Part shown: in pieces, positions 7,302-15,938 of the stretch
Layout: each line of letters begins with the position of its first letter
How positions within the stretch are numbered: the first letter of the stretch is position 1
NCBI GenBank assembly: GCA_937903155.1
Contig: CALCZU010000087.1
Coordinates: forward strand, 1 to 40,500
Origin: an uncultured Bdellovibrionales bacterium
GTDB taxonomy: Bacteria; Bdellovibrionota; FAC87; UBA2466
Reading direction: 5' to 3'
DNA length: 40,500 nt
Made by a program: the position numbers and the translations under genes
Notes under the pieces: model-generated
Told to the model about the DNA's origin: nothing
The model's input: the letters and a program-made list of their open reading frames with translations, nothing else
Database searches by the model: none

Positions 7302-8728
7302 AAAGTTTTGATGCTGTTGTAATTGGTTCGGGTCCTGGTGGATATGTGGCGGCTATAAAGCTTGCACAACTGGGAAAGAAAACCGCAATCATCGAAAAAG
7401 AAAATATCGGCGGCGTTTGTTTGAACGTTGGATGTATTCCTTCGAAAGCTTTGATCTACGCGTCTTCGCAATACCACAAAATGGTGCATGAAGCGGAAGA
7501 GATGGGTATTACTGCTAAAGGCGTCGATGTTGATTTAGAAAAAATGCAGACCTGGAAAGGTGAAGTCGTCAAAAAACTCACTAATGGCGTCGGATCTCTT
7601 TTAAAAATGAATGGCGTTGAAGTCATTCGCGGCACAGCGACTTTCAAAGACTCGAAAACGCTCGAGGTCAAAGGCACTTCGAACGAAACCGTCCAATTCA
7701 AAGATGTCATTATCGCAACTGGAAGCCGAGTCGTTGAGATTCCGCCGTTAAAATTTAACGGCAAAAATGTAATTAGCTCGACCGAGGCGCTCGAGCTGAA
7801 GAAACTCCCGAAAAAAATGATCGTCGTTGGCGGTGGTTTTATCGGACTCGAAATCGGAATCGTATACGCGAAACTCGGTACGGAAGTGACGATTGTGGAG
7901 GCCTTGGAGTTCCTATTAGCCAATGTCGATAGAGATTTGGTGCAAGTCGTTGAAAAAAGAATGCGAAAGCTCGGCATTAAACTTTTTACCTCTGCAAAAG
8001 CAATGGGTCTGAAAGAAAAAGATGCCTCGAAAGAAAAACGCATTCATTTAGAAATTGAGACGAAAGAAAAGAAAAAAGAATTCCTCGAAGCCGATGTGAT
8101 TTTGGTTTCAGTGGGTCGTAAACCGAACTCGGACAATCTGGGACTGGATAAAGTCGGCGTTAAAATGGATACGCGAGGAAATATTACCGTCGATAAACAG
8201 GGAAAAACAAATGTCGCAGGCATTTGGGCGATTGGAGATGTGAGTGGAGCGCCTCAGCTTGCTCACCGGGCTTCGATGGATGGAATCATTGCAGCGGAGA
8301 ATATTGCGGGACATAAGAGCTTTAAAGATTACAAAACGGTTCCCTGGGCCGTCTTCTGCGACCCCGAAATCGGAGTGACAGGACTTTCTGAAAAAGAAGC
8401 AACTGAAAAAGGAATTAAATTTAAAGTTGGAAAGTTTCCCTTTGCGGCTTCCGGGCGTGCGCTTAGCACTAATGAACCCGAAGGTTTTGTGAAAGTTTTA
8501 GTCGCAGAAGAAAACGAAGCGATTATCGGAGTGCACATTGTAGGGACCGAAGCTTCAAACTTAATCGCCGAAGCGACGCTTGCGATTGAAATGGGAGCGA
8601 CGCTTGAGGATCTCGTGAAAACGATTCACACGCATCCGACATTGCCTGAAGCGTTTCCAGAAGCCGCCGAAGCTGCGTTCTCTCGAGCGATTCATATTTT
8701 CAAACCTGCGAGACCGCAGAAATCATGA
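7298..8728 (+). CDS. lpdA: Dihydrolipoamide dehydrogenase, E3 component
   Basis: E3 is an FAD flavoprotein that reoxidises the dihydrolipoyl group of E2 with NAD+. The 476-residue protein has the FAD-binding GSGPGG at residues 10-15 and the redox disulfide Cys41/Cys46 in GGVCLNVGCIPSKAL. The NAD-binding VVGGGFIGLEIG follows, then the second FAD motif WAIGDVSGAPQLAHRA. The C-terminal dimerisation domain has the active His446-Glu451 pair in HTHPTLPEAFPEAAE. All catalytic residues are present. The ATG overlaps the E2 stop codon (ATGA), and its own stop overlaps lipB the same way, so the three genes are translationally coupled. Confidence 0.97.
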   Translation: MKSFDAVVIGSGPGGYVAAIKLAQLGKKTAIIEKENIGGVCLNVGCIPSKALIYASSQYHKMVHEAEEMGITAKGVDVDLEKMQTWKGEVVKKLTNGVGSLLKMNGVEVIRGTATFKDSKTLEVKGTSNETVQFKDVIIATGSRVVEIPPLKFNGKNVISSTEALELKKLPKKMIVVGGGFIGLEIGIVYAKLGTEVTIVEALEFLLANVDRDLVQVVEKRMRKLGIKLFTSAKAMGLKEKDASKEKRIHLEIETKEKKKEFLEADVILVSVGRKPNSDNLGLDKVGVKMDTRGNITVDKQGKTNVAGIWAIGDVSGAPQLAHRASMDGIIAAENIAGHKSFKDYKTVPWAVFCDPEIGVTGLSEKEATEKGIKFKVGKFPFAASGRALSTNEPEGFVKVLVAEENEAIIGVHIVGTEASNLIAEATLAIEMGATLEDLVKTIHTHPTLPEAFPEAAEAAFSRAIHIFKPARPQKS

Positions 8729-9318
8729 AGGTCATTGACTTAGGTCTGTGCGATTATCAAAAAGCGTATCAAAAACAAATGGGATTTGTGGAAGATCGTT
8801 TTTCGGATCGCGAAAAAGAAGATCTTTTAGTTTTTGTAGAACACCCTGAAGTTTATACTTTTGGAAGAAAATACAAAGACGAAGTTCCAAACTCGCTTGT
8901 GAATACAGCAGTGGTTGAACGCGGAGGGGATGCAACTTATCACAATCCTGGTCAGCTAGTCTGTTATCCGATCATTAAACTCGAAGAAAGCAAAAGGGAC
9001 TTGAACCTTTTTCTGCGTTACTTAGAAGACCAGATCATCGACGTCCTCGCGGACTTTGGAATTAAAAGCGAAGCGCGCGAGAAAAAAACGGGAGTCTGGA
9101 TCCAGGGCAAAGAAAAAAAGATTGCGAGTATTGGTGTCGCGATTAAGCAATGGGTGAGCTACCACGGTTTTGCCCTCAATGTTTGTAACGAACTCTCGGG
9201 TTTTTCGAAAATTACTCCTTGTGGATTTAACTTTGAAGTGATGACCTCGATGCAGGAAGAGCTGAAACGTCCTGTGGATATCGAAGCGGTGAAGGCTGCC
9301 TTCATTAACGCTTTTTGA
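8725..9318 (+). CDS. lipB: Octanoyltransferase LipB
   Basis: LipB moves octanoate from acyl carrier protein to the lipoyl-domain lysine of E2, the first step of lipoate synthesis. The 197-residue protein has the family signature RGGDATYHNPGQL at residues 66-78. The catalytic Lys141 is in GVAIKQWVSYHGFALNV, and the catalytic Cys166 is in TPCGF. The length is slightly short, as is common for compact LipB proteins. It overlaps lpdA by four bases and is the last gene of the PDH operon, so its production is tied to that of its substrate. LipA, which completes the pathway, is encoded at 345-1262. Confidence 0.96.
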   Translation: MKVIDLGLCDYQKAYQKQMGFVEDRFSDREKEDLLVFVEHPEVYTFGRKYKDEVPNSLVNTAVVERGGDATYHNPGQLVCYPIIKLEESKRDLNLFLRYLEDQIIDVLADFGIKSEAREKKTGVWIQGKEKKIASIGVAIKQWVSYHGFALNVCNELSGFSKITPCGFNFEVMTSMQEELKRPVDIEAVKAAFINAF

Positions 9319-9355
9319 GCCGTTATTGTTTTTGCTCGGTTGAGAGGTCGAAAAT

Positions 9356-9447
9356 CCGTCATTGCGAGGGTGCGTAGCACCCGCGGCAACCTTCCCAGCT
9401 CGGCATAAAAAGGTTGCCGCGGGTGCTACGCACCCTCGCAATGACGG
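9356..9447. repeat. Long inverted-repeat element, family B, copy 1
   Basis: Two perfect 38-base arms (9356-9393 and 9410-9447) flank a 16-base loop. Each arm begins CCGTCATTGCGAGGGTGC and contains its own small hairpin, GGGTGC-GTA-GCACCC. The element lies between lipB and the MetE-like gene, both on the plus strand, and could stop or stabilise the PDH operon message. Related copies are at 20683 and 22205. It encodes no protein, and no transposase was seen in the window. Confidence 0.9.
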
Positions 9448-9567
9448 GTCTCTAATATCCATTCAAGAGAGCAAAGCTACTACGTCGCTAGAGGGATTAA
9501 CCCTTAACTTTTGGGAAATGACGAGTGCTGGCTAGCTCAAAGTGTGGGGAGACGTCATAATAGACCC

Positions 9568-10422
9568 ATGAACCATCCACTGTTTTTTTTGGGAAGCCTT
9601 CCCTACGATTCTGTGATTGATGCGGTTAATTTTGTGAAACAATGCTCCCCCTCGCTGCCTTTTTTGCCGCAGCTGCCGGAAGCGAATCCTCAAGAAGATA
9701 TGGTCGGGCAAGTCCTGCGGGGGATTGAGCTGGGACACTGGGACGAGCAGGCTTCGAGTTGCTTGGAGTATTTTCAGAATGAATTTGTGGATGCGCCTCG
9801 GTTTAAGATTCAACTGGCCGGGCCGATGACGGTGGCGCGAAGCCTCAGTACGCAGTTCGATGAAGTGACGCCCTCGTGGATGCAGTTTTTAAAAGGGTTG
9901 ATGAAACAATTGCGTCAGGCGGGTTTTCAGCAAGAGATGTGGTTGCAAATCGACGAACCTTTTTGGTCTTCTGAAGTGCCCCTCCCACCGAATTATGTCG
10001 AGTTTTTAGGGGAAGTTCGCAAGTCGCGTGAGAAATTAAAAATTGGGCTGCACTCTTGTCATAAAAACCGTCCTAAAATGGATGAAGTTTTGGCGCCTTT
10101 TACCGATTTTTTCTCTTTTAATTATTCCGTGATGCCAACGACCGTTGAAGAAATTGAGACTTGGAATCAGATTCTCTCGATCACCGATATTCACTTGGTT
10201 TTAGGGGTTATCGCGAAAGGCGTCCCCTTTGAAGGAGTCATCACCCCTTTTGATGAGAATTTCCGAGACCGGTTGTGGGTTTCGCCCGCTTGCGGGCTGT
10301 ACGATTGGACGTCCGAGGACATCCAAAAAACCTTCCAGTTCAGCACAGAGCCCAGTCTCCAGGCGCCTCTTGCCGGACCGGGTCAATCTAGGATAGATTT
10401 GGAAAATGCAAAAGAAACTTGA
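9568..10422 (+). CDS. Short MetE-like (core methionine synthase/UROD fold) protein
   Basis: The 284-residue protein resembles the catalytic TIM barrel of cobalamin-independent methionine synthase without the N-terminal half. Visible motifs are LAGPMTVARSL (83-93), QIDEPFW (127-133), LHSCHKN (161-167, with His162 and Cys164) and SPACGLYDWT (239-248, with Cys242). In MetE the zinc is held by His, Cys, Glu and Cys. Aligned by eye, the Glu position falls on Asn185 in FFSFNYS, so the metal site may be altered. The ATG at 9568 matches the fold start; the longer in-frame start at 9511 adds an unlikely leader. It overlaps a ferredoxin gene by 17 bases, suggesting a redox partner. The substrate is unknown, and methionine synthesis is only one possibility. 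Confidence 0.75.
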   Translation: MNHPLFFLGSLPYDSVIDAVNFVKQCSPSLPFLPQLPEANPQEDMVGQVLRGIELGHWDEQASSCLEYFQNEFVDAPRFKIQLAGPMTVARSLSTQFDEVTPSWMQFLKGLMKQLRQAGFQQEMWLQIDEPFWSSEVPLPPNYVEFLGEVRKSREKLKIGLHSCHKNRPKMDEVLAPFTDFFSFNYSVMPTTVEEIETWNQILSITDIHLVLGVIAKGVPFEGVITPFDENFRDRLWVSPACGLYDWTSEDIQKTFQFSTEPSLQAPLAGPGQSRIDLENAKET

Positions 10423-10777
10423 AAATCCGGCATTAGGTAAAGCAGATCGAAAAAAGCCACCGCGCCACTACGCTGTGATCGATCAAAAAGGCTGTACCGG
10501 ATGTCATGCTTGCATTCCTGTGTGCCCCGTCGATTGCATTGAAGAAGTTCCGGGCGTTGACCACCCAGATTTTATGAGAGTCGTCGAAGTCGATCAAGAT
10601 CGCTGCATCGGCTGCGAAGCTTGCGCAAAGATTTGTCCTTGGGAAACGATTTTTATGATTCAGCCCGAGCAACTCGAACCCGTTCAAGCCGAATATACGG
10701 TCCGCTCAGTTCTCTATGAGAATCTCGGAACAGAAGTCCCCTGCACGCTTAAAAAAACCGGCTCTGATCCCGCATAA
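10406..10777 (+). CDS. Ferredoxin with two 4Fe-4S clusters
   Basis: The 123-residue protein has two complete cluster motifs. Cys30, Cys33, Cys36 and Cys40 are in GCTGCHACIPVCPVDC, and Cys67, Cys70, Cys73 and Cys77 are in CIGCEACAKICP. A basic N-terminal tail of about 20 residues and a C-terminal extension of about 40 residues flank the core, so it is longer than a plain bacterial ferredoxin. It has no signal peptide and should act in the cytoplasm as an electron carrier. Its start lies inside the end of the MetE-like gene with GGAAA just before the ATG. The coupling suggests it feeds electrons to that protein, which is an inference. Confidence 0.92.
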   Translation: MQKKLENPALGKADRKKPPRHYAVIDQKGCTGCHACIPVCPVDCIEEVPGVDHPDFMRVVEVDQDRCIGCEACAKICPWETIFMIQPEQLEPVQAEYTVRSVLYENLGTEVPCTLKKTGSDPA

Positions 10778-10791
10778 AAATTTTTAAGAAA

Positions 10792-11025
10792 TTACTCGGC
10801 GTCGTTGCCGATAGCTTCGACTGGGCAGGCTGCCATGGCATCCATGCACTGTTGTTCTTCTTCTTCTGTCTCGGGCTGTTTGTAGACGAGATCGTGATCG
10901 CCTGAAGCGGCTTCTTTGAAGTTTTTCGGTGCGGCTTCGGCGCAGACGCTGCAAATAATGCACTTCTTATCGACATACCACTTACCGGCCGCGTTATCTT
11001 CGTACTTGTCGTTTTTGTCTGCCAT
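10792..11025 (-). CDS. Small ferredoxin, single 4Fe-4S cluster
   Basis: The 77-residue acidic protein has Cys22, Cys25, Cys28 and Cys67 in the pattern CIICSVC ... ACPVEAIG, which binds one 4Fe-4S cluster. An additional Cys60 sits in the second half, where other single-cluster ferredoxins can have a disulfide or remnant site. It has no signal peptide. It is transcribed toward the end of the two-cluster ferredoxin gene, with only 14 AT-rich bases between the stop codons. The ribosome-binding site is weak. The ferredoxin fold is clear; the partner enzyme is unknown. Confidence 0.92.
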   Translation of the reverse strand: MADKNDKYEDNAAGKWYVDKKCIICSVCAEAAPKNFKEAASGDHDLVYKQPETEEEEQQCMDAMAACPVEAIGNDAE

Positions 11026-11149
11026 ATCGAGTTTCTTGTAGCAGATCTCGTCTCAAAATACCAGATTTGGGAGGCGTTCTTGACCGGGCTGAAGCGGAGT
11101 GAGAAAATTGCGTTTCAATCCCAATTGAATTCTTCCGGAGATAGGTTCT

Positions 11150-12487
11150 ATGAAATCACTGTTCATTTTATCTGTTTTTTCTGTCGTTTTATTCGCAAAC
11201 CCTTATCCCGATCCAAAAGCAGTTCCGAAAGATCCGCTCTATAAAGAAACTCCGACGATTTTAAAAAGAATCTCAGCGGAAGAGTTAAGAAATCGAGGCT
11301 CTCAAGTTATTCGAGTGGATATCTCTTGGCACCCAACCGAGATTTACAAAGTCGAAAGAATCGCCATCGAAAACTCAGGCACTGAAGCCTTCGTCGCTCG
11401 TTCGACAAAAAAGCCAGCGCTAGGAAGTTATCTGGGAGAACTGCAAAGTAAGAAAAATCCCCGGACGATTTATTACGACTCTGTGGGAACGGGTTCAGAA
11501 CTGCGACTTCTCACTCGCGGAATGACCTTTCGCTTTCCCATGCAAGAAGAACTCTCAGAGTTTACGTTAGCCGTTGAAGATCCCAAGACCGGGAAAATGC
11601 TGAAAACTTTGACGGTTGAAGTGGATCCAAAAGATCTCAAAGAATTACCGACGATAAGTCCTGAAATTCGAGAGATGAAAAAAGCGACCCTCACTCCCGC
11701 TTTGAAATTTAATATTTACTCTGATGGCTATGTCCCTTCCAGAGGAGGAACGTCCGACGCGTTCTTCGCGAGCGCGAAACGAGTCGTCGAAACATTGCAA
11801 AAAAATAAATTTCCAGGATTTGAACGATTTGAAATTGTCGCCGTCTTTGTCCCTTCAAAAGTTGCGTTAGGAACCGCAAAAAACCTCGGCCTTCCTGTGA
11901 AAACGCGAGATTCGTTTTTGGGGCTTTACTATCCCTACTGGAATAATTTTGGACGTTGGTACAACATCGTCTACCCTACCAGCGAGAGCAAATTTCGTGA
12001 TGGCGTCGGTATTATTCCCTACGACTATCCTCTAATTTTGATCGATAACGCCGACTATTGGGGAATTGGAAACTTTAATGTCTTCACCGCGATTCCCACT
12101 CGTCACTCGGCCTTTACTTATCTTTTAACTCACGAGTTAGGCCATTTCTTTGGATTAAATGAAGAGTACGAAATGGGCGGAAGAACCGAACTCGCTTTTT
12201 CTCCTGCAATCGAGGAGCCATGGTCGCAAAACATTACCTTTCACCCCAAGCGAGGCGAATTAAAATGGGAGTTTTTGGTAGACAGCGCCACTAAACTTCC
12301 TACCCCTCACTCTGAATGGGGATCGAGTGGACCTCTAGGCGCTTACCGTGGCGGTTATGCTCAGACAGAACCGTTTAATAAAAGCCACAAGCCCGGAAAC
12401 TCGTGCACGATGAGTAGCGGCACGCGTTTCTGTGCCGTCTGCGAAAAGGCCATGAACGAAAAAATCGATTGGGACACAGGTCACTGA
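11150..12487 (+). CDS. Exported M64-like (IgA peptidase family) zinc metallopeptidase
   Basis: The 445-residue protein starts with a signal peptide (MKSLFILSVFSVVLFA). The N-terminal half, about residues 50-170, is beta-rich and resembles the propeptide-like part of M64 proteins. The peptidase domain follows. It holds the zinc motif HELGH at 328-332, continuing FFGLNEEYE, and a Cys-containing end (NSCTMSS, FCAVCEKAM) that is also typical of M64 enzymes. The enzyme is expected outside the cytoplasm and should cleave proteins; its target is not known. GGAG lies about nine bases upstream of the ATG. The last seven bases overlap the end of the convergent efflux gene. M64 membership is judged from motifs only. 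Confidence 0.85.
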   Translation: MKSLFILSVFSVVLFANPYPDPKAVPKDPLYKETPTILKRISAEELRNRGSQVIRVDISWHPTEIYKVERIAIENSGTEAFVARSTKKPALGSYLGELQSKKNPRTIYYDSVGTGSELRLLTRGMTFRFPMQEELSEFTLAVEDPKTGKMLKTLTVEVDPKDLKELPTISPEIREMKKATLTPALKFNIYSDGYVPSRGGTSDAFFASAKRVVETLQKNKFPGFERFEIVAVFVPSKVALGTAKNLGLPVKTRDSFLGLYYPYWNNFGRWYNIVYPTSESKFRDGVGIIPYDYPLILIDNADYWGIGNFNVFTAIPTRHSAFTYLLTHELGHFFGLNEEYEMGGRTELAFSPAIEEPWSQNITFHPKRGELKWEFLVDSATKLPTPHSEWGSSGPLGAYRGGYAQTEPFNKSHKPGNSCTMSSGTRFCAVCEKAMNEKIDWDTGH

Positions 12488-13713
12488 TTTTTAAGAGTGC
12501 GTTTTCCGACGAGAATCTGAAACCCGATGACCGAGATGAGCCCGCATGCGAGCATGACTGTCGTCATTGGAAAAAGCGTATCGTTGTGTAAACGACTGAC
12601 GGCATACGAAGAAAACATCGCGACACTCCACTGAATGGTTCCAAAGAGTGCGGAAGCGAGGCCTGCTTGGTGCCCGTGATTGACTAAAGCCATCGCGGTA
12701 GAGTTCGGACCCACAAAACCCAGACTTGCGAGATATAAAAAGAGCGGAATCGCGACGGCCCAGATCGAGGTCGTAAAATTGGGCAAAATAAAAAGACTTA
12801 AAGCAATGAGTAGCGTAAAGGGTCGCGTGCTACGGAGAATTCTGTCGGGGCTATAATATTTAAGAAGGTATCGATTGATTTGAGAGGCGGTGACTAGTCC
12901 CAGAGCGTTTGAGCCGAAAATCCAACCGTAATGTTTAGGATCTAAGTGAAAAAGCTCCATGAAAACAAAAGGAGATGCGGTGATATATGCGAACATTCCC
13001 GCTCGTAAAAACGAATCGGGAAGACTGTAGCCCACAAACATTCGATCTTTTAAAAGTTGGCCGTAGTTTCGGAGGTACTCACCCCAGTTCTTTTGTGAAC
13101 GTTTTTTCAGATGGGTCTCGGGGAGGAAAAACGCGACAAGCAGTAAGCAAATGAGATTTGCAGATCCTAAGAGAATAAAAATTGTGCGCCAATTCCAGTA
13201 GCTGATAATCGCACTTCCGATGCTCGGGGCGAGAATCGGTGCGAGCCCAAAGATTAACGTCATTGAGGAGAAAAACTGAGCGGCTCTTTTAGAGTCAAAA
13301 ACATCGCGCGCGATGGCTCGAGTGATCACCATTCCGGCGCACCCTCCGAAGGCTTGTAAAATGCGAAGGACAATTAGAGATTCGATATTAGTCGCGAATG
13401 CACATGCGAAGCTCGCAATTAAATACAAGGTCATTCCGGCAAGCAACGGCTTTTTGCGGCCATAGCGGTCTGCAAGAGGCCCATAGAAAAGTTGTCCAAA
13501 AGCCATCCCGATAAAAAACGACGAAAGCGAAAGCTCCACGCTGGCGTAAGTCGTTCCGAGATCTTTCTCAATTTGGGCAAAGGCCGGCAGATACATATCG
13601 ACTGAAAGAGGGTCAAACGCTGCCAGGGAGCCCATTAGGACGACAAATCCCCATGAATGCACAAATGAGTGCTGAATCGAATCGAGTTCCTTTTCGAGGG
13701 GTTTCTCAGCCAT
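12481..13713 (-). CDS. MFS efflux transporter, Bcr/CflA type
   Basis: The 410-residue protein has about twelve hydrophobic segments. The major facilitator motif A is present (GPLADRYGRKKPLL), along with Bcr/CflA-like features: DPLSVDMYLPAF in helix 1, RILQAFGGCAGMVITRAIARD in helices 4-5, and APILAPSIGSAI. Members of this group export drugs or other small molecules from the cytoplasm using the proton gradient. The ATG at 13713 matches the family start. The frame stays open further upstream, but that part translates a repeat element (13770-13876) and is not real coding sequence. The gene ends seven bases inside the convergent peptidase gene. Confidence 0.9.
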   Translation of the reverse strand: MAEKPLEKELDSIQHSFVHSWGFVVLMGSLAAFDPLSVDMYLPAFAQIEKDLGTTYASVELSLSSFFIGMAFGQLFYGPLADRYGRKKPLLAGMTLYLIASFACAFATNIESLIVLRILQAFGGCAGMVITRAIARDVFDSKRAAQFFSSMTLIFGLAPILAPSIGSAIISYWNWRTIFILLGSANLICLLLVAFFLPETHLKKRSQKNWGEYLRNYGQLLKDRMFVGYSLPDSFLRAGMFAYITASPFVFMELFHLDPKHYGWIFGSNALGLVTASQINRYLLKYYSPDRILRSTRPFTLLIALSLFILPNFTTSIWAVAIPLFLYLASLGFVGPNSTAMALVNHGHQAGLASALFGTIQWSVAMFSSYAVSRLHNDTLFPMTTVMLACGLISVIGFQILVGKRTLKNQ

Positions 13714-13769
13714 CCCCTTTTTATAGCGCAGGGATTGTCGGAAGTCATCGGAACCAGCCTGTCGTCCAA

Positions 13770-13876
13770 CCCGTCGTTGCGAGGAGGCGTTAGCCGACGA
13801 AGCAATCTCGCTGCATAAGAACGTTCTCCTTTGTGCATCGAGATTGCTTCGTCGCTTCGCTCCTCGCAACGACGGG
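13770..13876. repeat. Long inverted-repeat element, family A, copy 1
   Basis: The outer arms begin CCCGTCGTTGCGAGGAGGC and end GCTCCTCGCAACGACGGG. The arms are imperfect here (the left arm has GAGGCGTTAGCCGACG where the other copies have a variant of GAGCGNAGCGACG). The inner part has GCAATCTCG and CGAGATTGC around a loop related to those of the copies at 29419 and 33537. It lies 57 bases upstream of the efflux gene start, so it may sit in that gene's leader. Confidence 0.88.
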
Positions 13877-14207
13877 GTTGTTTTCCTTGAGGTTTTCGCT
13901 GAAAGGGAGGTGTAAAGAGTTAGGACAGTTATCACTTTGTGGTGGGTAGACTGCGATTCGATAGAGATTTCAAGGGGTTTCCCGCAGCAAATCCTGTCAC
14001 CGTTGAAAGTTTGTACAGTGCGGACGAAGCACGCCTAATTGTGAAGACTATTTGTTTCTTAGCTAAAGAACACTTACGCACACGTTGGAACGGTGATTGC
14101 AATCTTACTCTTCGAACTTAACGTTGAAATTGTAACTGATGCTGATCGAAAGTGTCTCCCTAAAGGTGCGCTTTCTGAGAATAGCGGATGTAGATGCGGG
14201 GTTAGTC
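13877..14207. other. Intergenic stretch with no recognisable gene
   Basis: These 331 bases lie between the repeat element upstream of the efflux gene and the Pro-rich exported protein. A 60-codon open frame from a GTG at 13939 has no ribosome-binding site and no recognisable features, so I do not call it. The stretch presumably holds the promoters of the two divergent genes, but I found no convincing -35/-10 pair and no stem-loop. Confidence 0.5.
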
Positions 14208-15938
14208 ATGTTGAATGCAAAAACTGTTTTATCGATCTTAATGCTCCTTTCATTGGTTTCTCCTCTTCGAGGAGAAGAAACGCAACATACGGACAGCACT
14301 TCGGGTGAGAGAACCCAAGGTGCGAATCACGTTCTCCCAGAACAGTATAAAAAGCTTGGAACGCTTCTCACTCGAGACGATGAAGGTTCACTGAAGTTAG
14401 AAGTCACCGATTACGGTGATCCGGAGAAAAAAGAAGTTATATTGCGGACTAACAAAAGGGTTGAAAATACGGCCAATACTTCGCTCTGGGATATGAAAAA
14501 ATCTCTCGCGGCGATTCAGACTTATCGAGAGAAGCTCGGCAAGTGCGACGAGCCTAGTTCGAAAGAATTTTGGAAGTTAATCGATGCTTATATTCTTTAT
14601 CTTTCAGACAGCATCGGTTCTGACAAGACGATTCCTGTTTTAAGCGAAAAGAAAATTTACGCTTACACGATGGCAATCGAAAAATATATTACAGACAAAC
14701 AAGACAAGAAAGATTTTGCAGAACAAAAAGTGAACTTTCAAAACTCCGATGCGGATTTGACATTTGCTTTGCATAATTTAGCGGCTTCGTTCTGGAAAGG
14801 TAATTTCCGAGGAACAGCTTTTGGCGAACGTTATTCTTGGAGTGAGTTGTCTAAGGATCAAGAAACAAAAGATCTCATCGCAAAAGCGAGTGAAGCGAGA
14901 GCCGAGTTAGCTAAACACAAAGATAAAGACACAAAACTTTGTAAACTCGATGCAGATATTGTGAAGCCGTCTCCGTCGCCCACGCCGGCGCCTTCACCAA
15001 AGCCAACGCCCGCACCGAGTGTGACGCCGACTCCCTCCCTCACTCCGACTCCAAGTCCATCACCAACTCCTGCTCCGACGATTAATCCAGCAGTCGATAG
15101 CACTGGCGCAGTAGGTACTGGTGGATCGGGTGCAGGAACCTCAGGTGGTTTAGCAGGTGGTGGAGTTAATGGTGGCGGTTTAGGTTTCGGCGACCCTGCA
15201 GCTCTAGCTCAGTTCCGAGCTTCGCTGGACGACGCTGCTTTCCGCAACCAACAAAATGAATTGCGTGCCGCTCAACAAGAGCAGCAAAACGCTCGATTGA
15301 TTGAGCAGTTGCTTGCCGCCCAAAATCAGAATCAGCAGCAAGGAAATCGCTCTGCGACGCGTGGGGATACCGTTGGAGACTCTCCAACCTTGAGTCCGAG
15401 TCTGAGTTTAGGAAATCGTCAGCAGCCTAATCTAGCGCCTCCGACCTTTCCAACACCAGCGCCGGTTGCGCCGTTAAATCTGGCGGGTGCAATGACGCCG
15501 ACTCAGATGCCCATTATGCCTTTTGGCCCTTCGATGACACAACCTTGGGCAAGCGACGCGAGAAGTTCCATGGATACAAAGATGGGATCTCTTTTAGAAG
15601 GAATTCTTGAGTCAAGTAAAGCAAACCAAGCCCTCATGACAAATGGATTTGGAATGTTGAATCAGAACTTGATGGCGAACAATCCGAACATGGTAAACAT
15701 GAATCAATACGGAATGGGTGTTCCGAATATTAATCGCATGAACAGCGGTTTTGCGAGAGGAACGGGGAATACCCTTGCGACTCGCGCCAGTGCCGGAAAC
15801 ACGACGATTGGACGTCTCGGAAAAGCCCGTACAGGTCAAACAGCGCGAGCAGCCCGTAAATCGTTTAACGGAACTGCAAAGTCTGGGAAATTAGGAGAAC
15901 TTTCTAGAAATCCTAACTCCCGAGTCAGCGTTCCTTAA
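14208..15938 (+). CDS. Exported low-complexity protein (Pro-, Gly-, Gln- and Asn/Met-rich)
   Basis: I do not recognise this 576-residue protein. It starts with a signal peptide (MLNAKTVLSILMLLSLVSPLRG). A soluble-looking helical domain follows (about 30-250) with KKSLAAIQTYREKLG and LTFALHNLAASFWKG. The rest is low complexity: a Pro/Ser/Thr tract of about 40 residues (about 253-294), a Gly-rich stretch (about 298-328), a Gln/Asn-rich helix (about 345-381), a Pro/Met-rich region, an Asn/Met-rich region, and a basic tail with TGQTARAARK. The ATG at 14208 gives a clean signal peptide; the longer frame from 14139 does not. Its stop overlaps the convergent murU-like gene by four bases. A surface or periplasmic structural protein is plausible but unproven. 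Confidence 0.75.
   Translation: MLNAKTVLSILMLLSLVSPLRGEETQHTDSTSGERTQGANHVLPEQYKKLGTLLTRDDEGSLKLEVTDYGDPEKKEVILRTNKRVENTANTSLWDMKKSLAAIQTYREKLGKCDEPSSKEFWKLIDAYILYLSDSIGSDKTIPVLSEKKIYAYTMAIEKYITDKQDKKDFAEQKVNFQNSDADLTFALHNLAASFWKGNFRGTAFGERYSWSELSKDQETKDLIAKASEARAELAKHKDKDTKLCKLDADIVKPSPSPTPAPSPKPTPAPSVTPTPSLTPTPSPSPTPAPTINPAVDSTGAVGTGGSGAGTSGGLAGGGVNGGGLGFGDPAALAQFRASLDDAAFRNQQNELRAAQQEQQNARLIEQLLAAQNQNQQQGNRSATRGDTVGDSPTLSPSLSLGNRQQPNLAPPTFPTPAPVAPLNLAGAMTPTQMPIMPFGPSMTQPWASDARSSMDTKMGSLLEGILESSKANQALMTNGFGMLNQNLMANNPNMVNMNQYGMGVPNINRMNSGFARGTGNTLATRASAGNTTIGRLGKARTGQTARAARKSFNGTAKSGKLGELSRNPNSRVSVP

Noticed and set aside
7456..8043. A 195-codon open frame antisense to lpdA
   Set aside because: It is the shadow of lpdA with Ser/Thr-rich nonsense sequence and no recognisable domain.
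13714..13935. N-terminal extension of the efflux protein
   Set aside because: The extra codons translate the inverted-repeat element, giving the SLRGAKRRSNL-type text that such repeats always give; the true start is the ATG at 13713.
13939..14121. A 60-codon frame in the intergenic region
   Set aside because: It has a GTG start, no ribosome-binding site and no signal peptide or motif; it is likely to be non-coding.
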